In this document: one piece after another, positions 55,769-62,802 of the stretch | Layout of the letters: each line of letters opens with the position of its first letter | Numbering within the stretch: the stretch's first letter is position 1 | From: Lysobacter sp. S4-A87 | Lineage (GTDB): Bacteria > Pseudomonadota > Gammaproteobacteria > Xanthomonadales > Xanthomonadaceae | Assembly: GCF_022637455.1 (NCBI RefSeq) | Contig: NZ_CP093341.1 | Span: 1,860,001-1,924,000, forward strand | Direction of reading: 5' to 3' | DNA length: 64,000 bases | Notes under the pieces: model-generated | What the model saw: only the letters and a program-made list of their open reading frames with translations | What the model was told of the DNA's origin: nothing | Database searches by the model: none | Program-made: the position numbers and the translations under genes

Positions 55769-56455
55769 TCAAGCGCCGGCCGGCGCCAGCAGGTGTGCGA
55801 GCGCGGACGGATCGGGCCGGTCGCGGAACGGCAAGCGTCCCCAGCACGGTATCGGCAAGCGATGCCGTAGCAGTGTGAAGTTGTCGTCGGCGCGCGCCAT
55901 GTGCGGATCGATGTCGTTGCCGATCCAGCCGACCAGATTCAGTCCATCCGAAGCGATCGCGCGCGCGGTCAGTCGCGCATGGTTGATGCAGCCCAGGCGC
56001 AGGCCGACCACCATCACCACCGGCAAATCCAGCGCGCGCACCAGGTCGGCCTGGTCGAGATCGGCCGACAGCGGCGCGGCCCAGCCACCCACGCCTTCCA
56101 CCACCACGGCATCGGCCATCGCCGACAGCCGCGCGTGCGCCTCCAGGATCGGCTGCAGCCGCACCGTCACGCCGGCATCGGCAGCGGCAAGCTCCGGCGC
56201 CAGCGGTTGCAGCAGCGCATAGGGATTGACGTCGTCATAGGCCGGGCGCGGCTCGCTGGCCGCCTGCAGCAGCAGCGCGTCTTCGTTGCGCAGACCGTCG
56301 GCGGTGACCTCGCAGCCGCTGGCGAGCGGCTTCATCCCGACCGCCCGCAGGCCGCGCGCGCGCAGCGCGTGCAGCAGGGTCGCACTCGCCAGGGATTTGC
56401 CGATGCCGGTGTCAGTGCCGGTGACGAACCATCCGCGGCCATCGGGCCTGTTCAT
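55769..56455 (-). CDS. bioD: ATP-dependent dethiobiotin synthetase
   Basis: BioD forms the ureido ring of dethiobiotin from DAPA, CO2 and ATP in biotin synthesis. The 228-residue protein has the P-loop GTDTGIGKS, the DAPA-site GMKPLASGC and the metal-binding VVVEGVGGWAAPLS. It is separate from any other bio gene. The 5' end faces the divergent methionine-sulfoxide reductase gene with 48 bases between, which must hold both promoters. Confidence 0.96.
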   Translation of the reverse strand: MNRPDGRGWFVTGTDTGIGKSLASATLLHALRARGLRAVGMKPLASGCEVTADGLRNEDALLLQAASEPRPAYDDVNPYALLQPLAPELAAADAGVTVRLQPILEAHARLSAMADAVVVEGVGGWAAPLSADLDQADLVRALDLPVVMVVGLRLGCINHARLTARAIASDGLNLVGWIGNDIDPHMARADDNFTLLRHRLPIPCWGRLPFRDRPDPSALAHLLAPAGA

Positions 56456-56503
56456 CGCCGGCCCCCGGGCCGCACGCTGGTAGACTGCGGGAAAGAGGCA
56501 TTT

Positions 56504-56989
56504 ATGTTCACCAGCGAAAGTCTAAGCGGGCCCAAGCCCGAACAGTACGCACAGTTGCTCGAGCAGGCGCGGGCGCTGGTGCATGGCGAACGCGACCGCG
56601 TGGCCAATGCCGCCAACCTGTCGGCCCTGGTCTACCACTCGCTGCCGGGCCTGAACTGGGTCGGCTTCTATCTGTTCGATGGCACCGAACTGGTGGTCGG
56701 CCCGTTCCAGGGCCTGCCCGCCTGCATCCGGATTCCCCTCGACAAGGGCGTCTGCGGGGCCGCCGCGACCACCCGCCAGACCCAGCGGATCGCCGACGTC
56801 CACGCCTTCCCTGGCCACATTGCGTGCGATTCTGCGTCTAACTCCGAACTGGTCGTGCCACTTGTGGGGGGGGATGGCCAGCTGATCGGCGTGTTCGATC
56901 TGGACAGCCCGCACTTCGACCGCTTCGATGCCGACGACCAGCGCGGCCTGGAAGCGATTGCCCAGGCCTTCGTGGAGTCGCTGGCATGA
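56504..56989 (+). CDS. msrC: Free methionine-R-sulfoxide reductase (GAF domain)
   Basis: This cytosolic GAF-fold enzyme reduces free methionine-R-sulfoxide with thioredoxin. The 161-residue protein has the conserved NWVGFYLFDG and the three cysteines Cys74, Cys84 and Cys108 in LPACIRIPLDKGVCG and HIACDS, where Cys108 is the expected catalytic residue. The usual DVHAFPGHIACDSASNSELVVPL is present. It overlaps the next gene by 4 bases (ATGA). Confidence 0.94.
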   Translation: MFTSESLSGPKPEQYAQLLEQARALVHGERDRVANAANLSALVYHSLPGLNWVGFYLFDGTELVVGPFQGLPACIRIPLDKGVCGAAATTRQTQRIADVHAFPGHIACDSASNSELVVPLVGGDGQLIGVFDLDSPHFDRFDADDQRGLEAIAQAFVESLA

Positions 56990-57378
56990 ATATCGGTAAG
57001 AGCGGGGAAAAAGGCGCAGACAAGCTGCGCAACATCGGTCCCAAGTCGGCGGCCTGGTTGCGCCAGGTAGGGCTGCGCTCGCGCGAGGACCTGGCCGCGG
57101 TCGGCACGGTCGAGGCGTTCATGCGGGTCAAGCGCGCCGGCTTCAAGCCGACGCTGAACCTGCTGTACGCCATCGAAGGCGCGCTGCAGGACTGCCATTG
57201 GCAGGAGATTCCCGACGAACGCCGCGGCGAACTGATCGCTGCGACCGAAGCGGCGATCGCCCTGCTGCCGCCGCCGCGCTACCGCCCGCCCGCGGGCCCG
57301 GTGACGACGACGCAGATCGCCGAAGAGCCGACGATGGCCATGCCGTCGCTGCTGGACGAGCCGGCGGAGCGGGACTGA
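56986..57378 (+). CDS. TfoX C-terminal-domain protein
   Basis: The 130-residue protein carries the TfoX/Sxy C-terminal helix-hairpin-helix-like domain (KLRNIGPKSAAWLRQVGLRSREDLAAVGTVEAFMRVK). A Pro-rich acidic tail follows. It lacks the N-terminal TfoX domain that regulates competence, so a competence role is not implied. It is coupled to msrC. Lone C-terminal-domain proteins of this kind are common and uncharacterised. Confidence 0.87.
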   Translation: MNIGKSGEKGADKLRNIGPKSAAWLRQVGLRSREDLAAVGTVEAFMRVKRAGFKPTLNLLYAIEGALQDCHWQEIPDERRGELIAATEAAIALLPPPRYRPPAGPVTTTQIAEEPTMAMPSLLDEPAERD

Positions 57379-57432
57379 GGTTTTGCCACCCGGGTAAGGG
57401 CAAGGGCCGCAACCGGGGACGCGTCCGGCTTT

Positions 57433-57461
57433 CCCGGGTGCGCTTCGCTTACCCGGGCTAC
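57433..57461 (-). repeat. GTAGCCCGGG repeat, half site
   Basis: Read on the minus strand it begins GTAGCCCGGGTAAGCGAAGC, the same unit as at 28629-28701. Only one clear arm remains; an opposing arm upstream (57390-57430) is degraded. Confidence 0.75.
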
Positions 57462-57506
57462 GCCCCTGGATCCTGCCTTCGCGGGGATGACGACCTCATC
57501 TCCGTC

Positions 57507-57526
57507 ATCCCGGCGAATGCCGGGAT
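57507..57526. repeat. ATCCCGGC palindromic repeat
   Basis: ATCCCGGC, loop GAAT and GCCGGGAT form a perfect 8-bp stem, related to the palindrome at 16971-16996. It lies between the tfoX-type gene and the 134-bp repeat. Confidence 0.65.
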
Positions 57527-57547
57527 CCATTCACCGTCCGCAGACCG

Positions 57548-57681
57548 GGCAATCAATTGCCGAAGCGTCGTCCGGCGGGTCGGGGATTGCGCAGCAGTGG
57601 GCCATGGATGGCCCACGCCCCGCCTTCGGACAGGATGTCCGACGAAGGGGCGGAGCAATCCCCGGCCCGCCGGACGGCGCC
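57548..57681 (+). repeat. 134-bp folded repeat, copy 2
   Basis: It is the same length and order as copy 1 (50953-51086) with four base differences. In the outer stem, left-arm C becomes G and its partner on the right arm changes from G to C, so the pair is kept. Near the stem base an A-to-G change on the right arm turns a T-A into a T-G pair, and the other existing G-T pair is unchanged. The internal hairpins are identical. It sits between the tfoX-type gene and the cobalamin riboswitch. No other gene lies in 57379-57787. Confidence 0.85.
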
Positions 57682-57787
57682 GCCCCGAAGACGAAAGCCT
57701 CAGCCGGGAACGAAACGCCACACGTTTGCGACGTCGGCGCGATGGTTATTTGGGCAGCACCAGCCTTATCGCGTAGACTGCGCCCCG

Positions 57788-57985
57788 CTTCGAGGTGACC
57801 CGGCGGCGTCCTGCCGGCGGGTTGAAACGGGAAGCCGGTGACATCCCCGCAGGGACCATTCCGGCACTGCCCCCGCAACGGTAAGCGAGTACAAGCGCTG
57901 CAACCGCCACTGTGCATGACACGGGAAGGCGCGGCGCCGGAGAGCACAGCCCTCCACTCGCGAGTCCGGAGACCGGCCTGGAAGC
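57788..57985 (+). promoter_or_regulatory. Cobalamin (adenosylcobalamin) riboswitch
   Basis: The conserved elements appear in order: ACGGGAAGCCGGTG (from 57827), CCCCCGCAACGGTAAGC (57870-57886), the GCCACTG segment with CGGGAAGGCG (57906-57931) and GAGTCCGGAGACCGGCCTG near 57962-57980. It precedes a btuB-type receptor gene, so binding of the cofactor should lower its expression. The 174 bases between aptamer and start hold several hairpins, including GCGATGC-GGAGG-GCATCGC (58035-58053) and CACGGC-ACGA-GCCGTG (58127-58142) just before the ribosome-binding site. Translational control is therefore more likely than a terminator. Confidence 0.93.
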
Positions 57986-58158
57986 AGGGACACGCGCCCG
58001 TACAGAACTGTACGGCGCCGGCCCACCCCTGGTTGCGATGCGGAGGGCATCGCGGCGGCGACGTTGGCGCCGTGCGCCCACACCGCAGCCCCGTGCACTC
58101 TCCTCGCGACATTCCCAGTTGCCCGTCACGGCACGAGCCGTGCGTTGGAGAACCCTCG

Positions 58159-60039
58159 ATGCAATTGCGTAACCCGATGTCGATGGCAGTGCACCTCGCC
58201 GTCGCGTGCCTGCTCGCCGCACCCGTCCTCGCCCAAGCACAGGACACCGCGGCCGCCACCGACCTCGACCAGGTCATCGTCACCGCCAACCGCACCGCGA
58301 TCAGCGTCAACGACGCACTGGCACCGGTCGAAGTCATCGACGCCGAACAGATCCGCCTCAGCCAGGCACGCTCCCTGCCCGACCTGCTGCGCGGCCGCGC
58401 CGGCATCTCGATGTCCAACCAGGGCGGCAGCGGCAAGCTCACCACGCTGTTCCTGCGCGGCGCCGAATCCGACCACGTACTGGTGCTCGTCGACGGCATC
58501 CGCGTCGGCTCGGCCACCTCCGGCCTGACCGCCTTCCAGGACCTCCCGATCGAAATGATCGACCGCGTCGAGATCGTCCGCGGCCCGCGTTCGAGCCTGT
58601 ACGGCGCCGACGCCATCGGCGGCGTGATCCAGGTATTCACCCGCCGCGACAAGCAGGGCTTCGCGCCGCGGGTCCGGTTCGACGGCGGCAGCAACGACAC
58701 CCTCGGCTACGGCGTCGGCTTCGGCGGCGGCACCGACCGCGGCTGGTTCGGTGCCGACTACCAGCACACCCGCACCAGTGGCATCAACGCCTGCAACGGC
58801 TTCTTCGACCCGGCCACCTTCGACGGCGCAGGCTGCTTCATCGCCCTGGACTCGCAGCCCGACCGCGACGGCTACGAGAAGGATGCCCTGTCGCTGCGCG
58901 GCGGCATCCACCTGGGCGAGCAGTGGACCCTGGAAGGCCACGCCCTGCGCAACGAAGGCGACAACGAGTTCGACGGCGACTTCACCGACCGTGCCGAAAC
59001 CGTCCAGCAGGTCATCGGCGGCAAGCTGCGCTGGCATCCGTCCGACCGCGTCGACGTCCACCTGACCGCCGGCCGCAACGTCGACTCGTCCGACAACTTC
59101 CTCGGCGATACCTACCTCGACTTCTTCAGCACCAACCGCGACAGCGCCACGCTGCAGGGCGACTTCGGCATCGCCCCCAACCAGCTGGTCAGCGTCGGCC
59201 TGGACTGGCTCAACGACAGCGTCGAAGGCACCACGCAGTACGACGAGGACAAGCGCGACAACAAGGCCGCGTTCGTGCAGTACCAGGGCAAGTTCGGCGC
59301 GCAGTCGCTCGAGGCCAGCGTGCGCCGCGACGACAACGAGCAGTTCGGCGGCCACACCACCGGTGGCGCGGCCTGGGGCCTGGTGTTCGCCGACAACTGG
59401 CGCGTCACCGCCGGCTACGGCAGCGCGTTCAAGGCGCCGACGTTCAACGAGCTGTACTACCCGTTCTTCGGCAACGCCAACCTGCGTCCGGAAGACTCCG
59501 AGACCTGGGAACTGGGCCTGGCCTACCTGGGTGACGGCTTCAACGTGCACCTCGACACCTTCAGCACCGACGTCGACGACCTGATCGCGTTCGATTCGGC
59601 GATCAACCTGCCCAACAACGTCGAGAAGGCGCGCATGCAGGGTGCCGAGCTGTCGGCCGATGCCACCATCGCCGACTGGACCATCAACGGTGCGATCAGC
59701 TACCTGGACACCGAGAACCGCCGTGGCTTCTACGAGGGCAACGACCTGGCCCGTCGTGCGAAGAACAGCGCACGCCTCGACGTGGACCGTGCCTTCGGTG
59801 CGTTCCGCATCGGCGTGACCGCGGTCGGTGAAGGTTCGCGTTACGACGACGTCGCCAACACCCGCCGCCTCGGTGGCTACGGCACGCTCGACCTGCGCGC
59901 CGAGTACGCCCTCACCCGCGACCTGACCGTGCAGGCGCGCGTGGCGAACGTGTTTGACCGCGACTACGAGACCGCGGCGTTCTACAACCAGCCCGGTCGC
60001 GAGTGGTTCCTGACACTGCGCTATGCGCCGGTGAACTGA
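58159..60039 (+). CDS. btuB: TonB-dependent vitamin B12 receptor (BtuB)
   Basis: The 626-residue outer-membrane receptor has a signal peptide (MAVHLAVACLLAAPVLAQAQ) and a TonB box (DLDQVIVTA). A plug domain follows (SLPDLLRGRAGISMSNQGGSGKLTTLFLRGAESDHVLVLVDGIRVG and IEIVRGPRSSLYGADAIGGVIQ). The barrel ends with the aromatic strand REWFLTLRYAPVN. It takes up cobalamin using energy from TonB. The riboswitch upstream supports cobalamin as ligand. GGAG at 58147-58150 is the ribosome-binding site. Confidence 0.95.
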   Translation: MQLRNPMSMAVHLAVACLLAAPVLAQAQDTAAATDLDQVIVTANRTAISVNDALAPVEVIDAEQIRLSQARSLPDLLRGRAGISMSNQGGSGKLTTLFLRGAESDHVLVLVDGIRVGSATSGLTAFQDLPIEMIDRVEIVRGPRSSLYGADAIGGVIQVFTRRDKQGFAPRVRFDGGSNDTLGYGVGFGGGTDRGWFGADYQHTRTSGINACNGFFDPATFDGAGCFIALDSQPDRDGYEKDALSLRGGIHLGEQWTLEGHALRNEGDNEFDGDFTDRAETVQQVIGGKLRWHPSDRVDVHLTAGRNVDSSDNFLGDTYLDFFSTNRDSATLQGDFGIAPNQLVSVGLDWLNDSVEGTTQYDEDKRDNKAAFVQYQGKFGAQSLEASVRRDDNEQFGGHTTGGAAWGLVFADNWRVTAGYGSAFKAPTFNELYYPFFGNANLRPEDSETWELGLAYLGDGFNVHLDTFSTDVDDLIAFDSAINLPNNVEKARMQGAELSADATIADWTINGAISYLDTENRRGFYEGNDLARRAKNSARLDVDRAFGAFRIGVTAVGEGSRYDDVANTRRLGGYGTLDLRAEYALTRDLTVQARVANVFDRDYETAAFYNQPGREWFLTLRYAPVN

Positions 60040-60060
60040 GTCGCTGCACCCGTGCGATCG

Positions 60061-60088
60061 AAGGGCCCGGCATGCCGGGCCCTTTCTT
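60061..60088 (+). terminator. Terminator after btuB
   Basis: AAGGGCCCGGC-AT-GCCGGGCCCTT forms a perfect 11-bp stem followed by TCTTTTC. It ends the btuB transcript and is followed directly by a degraded GTAGCCCGGG repeat. Confidence 0.85.
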
Positions 60089-60091
60089 TTC

Positions 60092-60150
60092 GTAGCCCGG
60101 GCAAGCGCAGCGCACCCGGGTTTGCGCGCGTCGATCCCGGGTCCGCTTCC
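60092..60150. repeat. GTAGCCCGGG repeat, degraded palindrome
   Basis: The left arm (60092-60120) begins GTAGCCCGGGCAAGCGCAGC. The right arm (CCCGGGTCCGCTTCC) is shortened and mismatched. It lies between the btuB terminator and the end of the convergent ferritin-like gene. Confidence 0.7.
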
Positions 60151-60152
60151 AA

Positions 60153-60773
60153 TCAGTGCTTCTTCGGCATCGATTCGCGCGCCTTCTCGGCACGTGCCGC
60201 GCCGATCGCGGTCTCGACCTGCTTGACCTCTTCCGGCGGCGGCAGCACCGCTGGGATACCCAGTGACTGCAGCCACAGCTCCCGGCTCCAGCCCTTGGTG
60301 TGGTAGAGGTGATGGTCCTCGTCCTTCTCGACTGCCTCGTACGCCTGCTTGAGCACGCGCGCCAGGTCGCCGGTGGTGTGATCGGCAATCTGCCCGATCA
60401 GCTCCCAGTTGTGATGGTCTTTTGTTTCGGCCAGTACGACGCACTCGGTCGCCACCAGTTCGGCGGCCGTGGGGTCGCCGCTCTCGCGCGCCATGGTCAT
60501 GGCCGCGACCAGGGATTTGCCGATGTGTCCCACGACTTCGCGGCCGGGTGACCGGGTGTCGGGATCGAGCCCCAATTGTTCGAACACGGCCAGCAGGACC
60601 TTGCGATGCGTTCTCGTCTCTTCCAGGTACTCCTGCCACTCCTCCCGCAAGTCCTCGTTGACGGCGCAGCCGATGGCGGCTTCGTAGATCTTGATGCCGC
60701 CCAGTTCGGTCTCCAGTGCCTGGTACAGCAGTTCATTGACCTGGTCCTGTTCGATCGTTGCTTTCCTGGCCAT
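60153..60773 (-). CDS. Ferritin-like (rubrerythrin-type) protein
   Basis: The 206-residue protein starts MARKATIEQDQVNELLYQALETELGGIKIYEAAI, with helices carrying E-x2-H-type ligands. Later segments are LEETRTHRKVLLAVFEQLG, ATECVVLAETKDHHNWELI and YEAVEKDEDHHLYHTKGWSREL, so two potential Glu/His metal pairs are present as in ferritin-like four-helix bundles. It has no rubredoxin domain. A GGAG site precedes the ATG. It is transcribed divergently from a Rieske oxygenase, sharing 143 bases with an inverted repeat. Confidence 0.82.
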   Translation of the reverse strand: MARKATIEQDQVNELLYQALETELGGIKIYEAAIGCAVNEDLREEWQEYLEETRTHRKVLLAVFEQLGLDPDTRSPGREVVGHIGKSLVAAMTMARESGDPTAAELVATECVVLAETKDHHNWELIGQIADHTTGDLARVLKQAYEAVEKDEDHHLYHTKGWSRELWLQSLGIPAVLPPPEEVKQVETAIGAARAEKARESMPKKH

Positions 60774-60851
60774 TGCCGGGACTCCGGTTGCGGGTTTGAA
60801 GAGATCCACCTGTAGTCGCCCTGGTGTTAACCGCAGGTGGAAATTTCGCTC

Positions 60852-60871
60852 GGTGGTGCATTGACACCACC
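60852..60871. promoter_or_regulatory. Inverted repeat in the ferritin-like / Rieske divergent region
   Basis: GGTGGTG, a 6-base spacer and CACCACC form a perfect 7-base dyad 46 bases before the Rieske gene. It may be an operator for either direction. No regulator gene is adjacent. Confidence 0.4.
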
Positions 60872-60916
60872 GGCGGCGCGGGCAAATCTTGGCGGGGGCG
60901 CACCGGGGCGAGTCGA

Positions 60917-62026
60917 ATGAATCCATCCGTAGCAGATCTGCTGGGCCAGTACGATCCGACGTTGCCGCTGGCGGAGGCATCGACGATTCCCGCCTCCTGG
61001 TACGTCGACGAGCGCATCAGCGAGCGCGAGAAGCGCACGACGTTTTCGCGCTCCTGGCAGATGGCCGGGCGCCTGGACCAGCTGCGCGAACCCGGGCAGT
61101 ACGTCACCTGCGAGATCGCCGGCGAACCCATCCTGGTCGTGCGCGGCAGCGACGGCGAGTTGCGCGGCTTCTTCAACGTCTGCCGCCACCATGCCGCGGC
61201 GGTGATGACCGAGGCGTCAGGCTGTGCGCAGAACCTGCGCTGCCCTTACCACGGCTGGACCTACACGCTGGAGGGCGCACTCAAGGGCACGCCTAGCTTC
61301 AACAGCGAATGCCACTTCGACCGTTCGCAGCACGGGCTGGCGCCGGTGGCCACCGCGGTCTGGGAGAACTGGGTGTTCGTGCGCCTGGACGCGCAGGGGC
61401 CGAGCCTGGAGGAATTCCTCGGCGTCGACCTGATCGAGCAGATCCGCCCGCTGCAGCTGTCGAAGCTGCACTTCTTCGAACGCCGCCATTACCTGTTCGA
61501 CTGCAACTGGAAGGTGTTCGTCGACAACTACCTCGACGGCGGTTACCACGTCCCGCACCTGCACAAGGGCCTGGACAGCGTCCTCGACTACAAGAACTAC
61601 ACCATCGAGAACGGCGGCCGCTTCTGCCTGCAGTCGAGCCCGCTGACCACGGCCAAGGCGCAGGAAGACTACGCCGCGGTGCGCAAGGGCGACCGCGCGC
61701 TCTACTACTGGATGCACCCGAACCTGATGATCAACTGGTACGAGGGCATGATGGACACCAACCTCGTGCTGCCGCTGGGCGTCAACCAGACCGAGGTGAT
61801 CTTCGATTTCTGGTTCGACGATGTCTCGGAGGCCGCATATGCACGCAACCGCGCCAGCGTCGATGTCGGCCAGCAGATCCAGGACGAGGACATGGCGATC
61901 TGCAAGTCGGTGCAGCGCGGCTTGCATTCGCGCGCCTATTCGACCGGGCGCCTGTCGGTGCGGCGCGAGGCCGGTGAGCATCTGTTCCACCGCTTGCTGC
62001 ACCAGGACCTGAGCGCAGCCGTCTGA
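60917..62026 (+). CDS. Rieske non-heme iron oxygenase, alpha-subunit type
   Basis: The 369-residue protein has a Rieske [2Fe-2S] site (CRHH at Cys89/His91 and CPYHGWTY at Cys109/His112). The mononuclear iron site is in DNYLDGGYHVPHLH (His211, His214) with a later Asp. It resembles the choline/carnitine monooxygenase (YeaW/CntA-type) group more than aromatic dioxygenases. No reductase or ferredoxin gene is adjacent, so the electron donor is elsewhere. The substrate is not predictable from sequence alone. Confidence 0.9.
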   Translation: MNPSVADLLGQYDPTLPLAEASTIPASWYVDERISEREKRTTFSRSWQMAGRLDQLREPGQYVTCEIAGEPILVVRGSDGELRGFFNVCRHHAAAVMTEASGCAQNLRCPYHGWTYTLEGALKGTPSFNSECHFDRSQHGLAPVATAVWENWVFVRLDAQGPSLEEFLGVDLIEQIRPLQLSKLHFFERRHYLFDCNWKVFVDNYLDGGYHVPHLHKGLDSVLDYKNYTIENGGRFCLQSSPLTTAKAQEDYAAVRKGDRALYYWMHPNLMINWYEGMMDTNLVLPLGVNQTEVIFDFWFDDVSEAAYARNRASVDVGQQIQDEDMAICKSVQRGLHSRAYSTGRLSVRREAGEHLFHRLLHQDLSAAV

Positions 62027-62033
62027 CCACCCG

Positions 62034-62080
62034 TCGCCCGGGTAAGCGAAGCGCACCCGGGATGCGCATCACCGGGCTAC
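62034..62080. repeat. GTAGCCCGGG repeat at the end of the DUF998 gene
   Basis: The plus strand reads CGCCCGGGTAAGCGAAGCGC, a spacer and CACCGGGCTACG. On the minus strand GTAGCCCGG supplies the TAG stop of the DUF998 protein (62079-62077), just as the copy at 28629 supplies the stop of DUF4126. Confidence 0.75.
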
Positions 62081-62757
62081 GCTCCCTCGCGCACCCGCAC
62101 CAGTTGCACCCGTCGCAACCAAGACGCCGCAGTGCCCAGCCACAGCAGGATCATCGAGATCACGGTCTTCTGCCGAAGGCCCTCTGGCATGCCGTGCCAG
62201 TACGCGTAGATCCACAGCGCGATGAAAGTGGCCACCGCCCAGGGCAACGCCCATGCCACGTGCACGCGCCAGATCTCGTCGTAGTGGAAGCGCCAGGACT
62301 GCACCATCATCGCCAGCGTCACGCTCAGGAAGGTGGTCAGCGCGGCGAGCCGATGCAGCTGGTTTTCCTGGTCGTGGTCGAGCAGCGGAAGATCGGTCTC
62401 GGAGATCGCGGTCAGCGCCAGCGCGATTCCGGCAAGGGCCAGCAGGAACGCCGGCACGGCACTGCGCGCCTGCGGCTGCAGCACCCGGTACAGCCCGGCA
62501 CCGAGCAGCATCAGCGCCATGCTGAGCGCGTAGTAGGCCATCCGCAGCCAGCCGCCATACGGACCCTTGAGGTAGGCGCTCAGCGGATCCTGGCGCCAGT
62601 CCAGGTCGGTGCGCAGCCACTGCAGCACGATGCAGGTCGACAGGAATGCGATCACGGCCATCAGGCAGATCAACCCGGACCGCTGCCGCACGACACCATC
62701 GAGGAAGCCGCCCTGCTTCCTTCGGACTGCGGTATCGACGGGGCCCGTCGCCTTCAT
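62077..62757 (-). CDS. DUF998 family membrane protein
   Basis: The 226-residue protein has about six hydrophobic segments. It contains the DUF998-type pattern QDPLSAYLKGPYGGWLRMAYYALSMALMLLGAGLYRVL and SETDLPLLDHDQENQLHRLAALTTFLSVTLAMMV. Function is unknown. The N-terminus MKATGPVDTAVRRKQGG is basic and cytosolic. Its stop is donated by the GTAGCCCGGG repeat. Confidence 0.83.
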   Translation of the reverse strand: MKATGPVDTAVRRKQGGFLDGVVRQRSGLICLMAVIAFLSTCIVLQWLRTDLDWRQDPLSAYLKGPYGGWLRMAYYALSMALMLLGAGLYRVLQPQARSAVPAFLLALAGIALALTAISETDLPLLDHDQENQLHRLAALTTFLSVTLAMMVQSWRFHYDEIWRVHVAWALPWAVATFIALWIYAYWHGMPEGLRQKTVISMILLWLGTAASWLRRVQLVRVREGA

Positions 62758-62802
62758 GACTGTGCCAACGAGGCGGCCGCGAATTCGCGGCCACCTCCGA
62801 CT

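Noticed and set aside
56986..57378. Competence regulator TfoX/Sxy
   Set aside because: The N-terminal TfoX domain is missing; only the C-terminal HhH-like domain is present.
58126..60639. Minus-strand open frame of about 837 codons
   Set aside because: It is the shadow of btuB; the btuB gene has a riboswitch, TonB box and barrel motifs.
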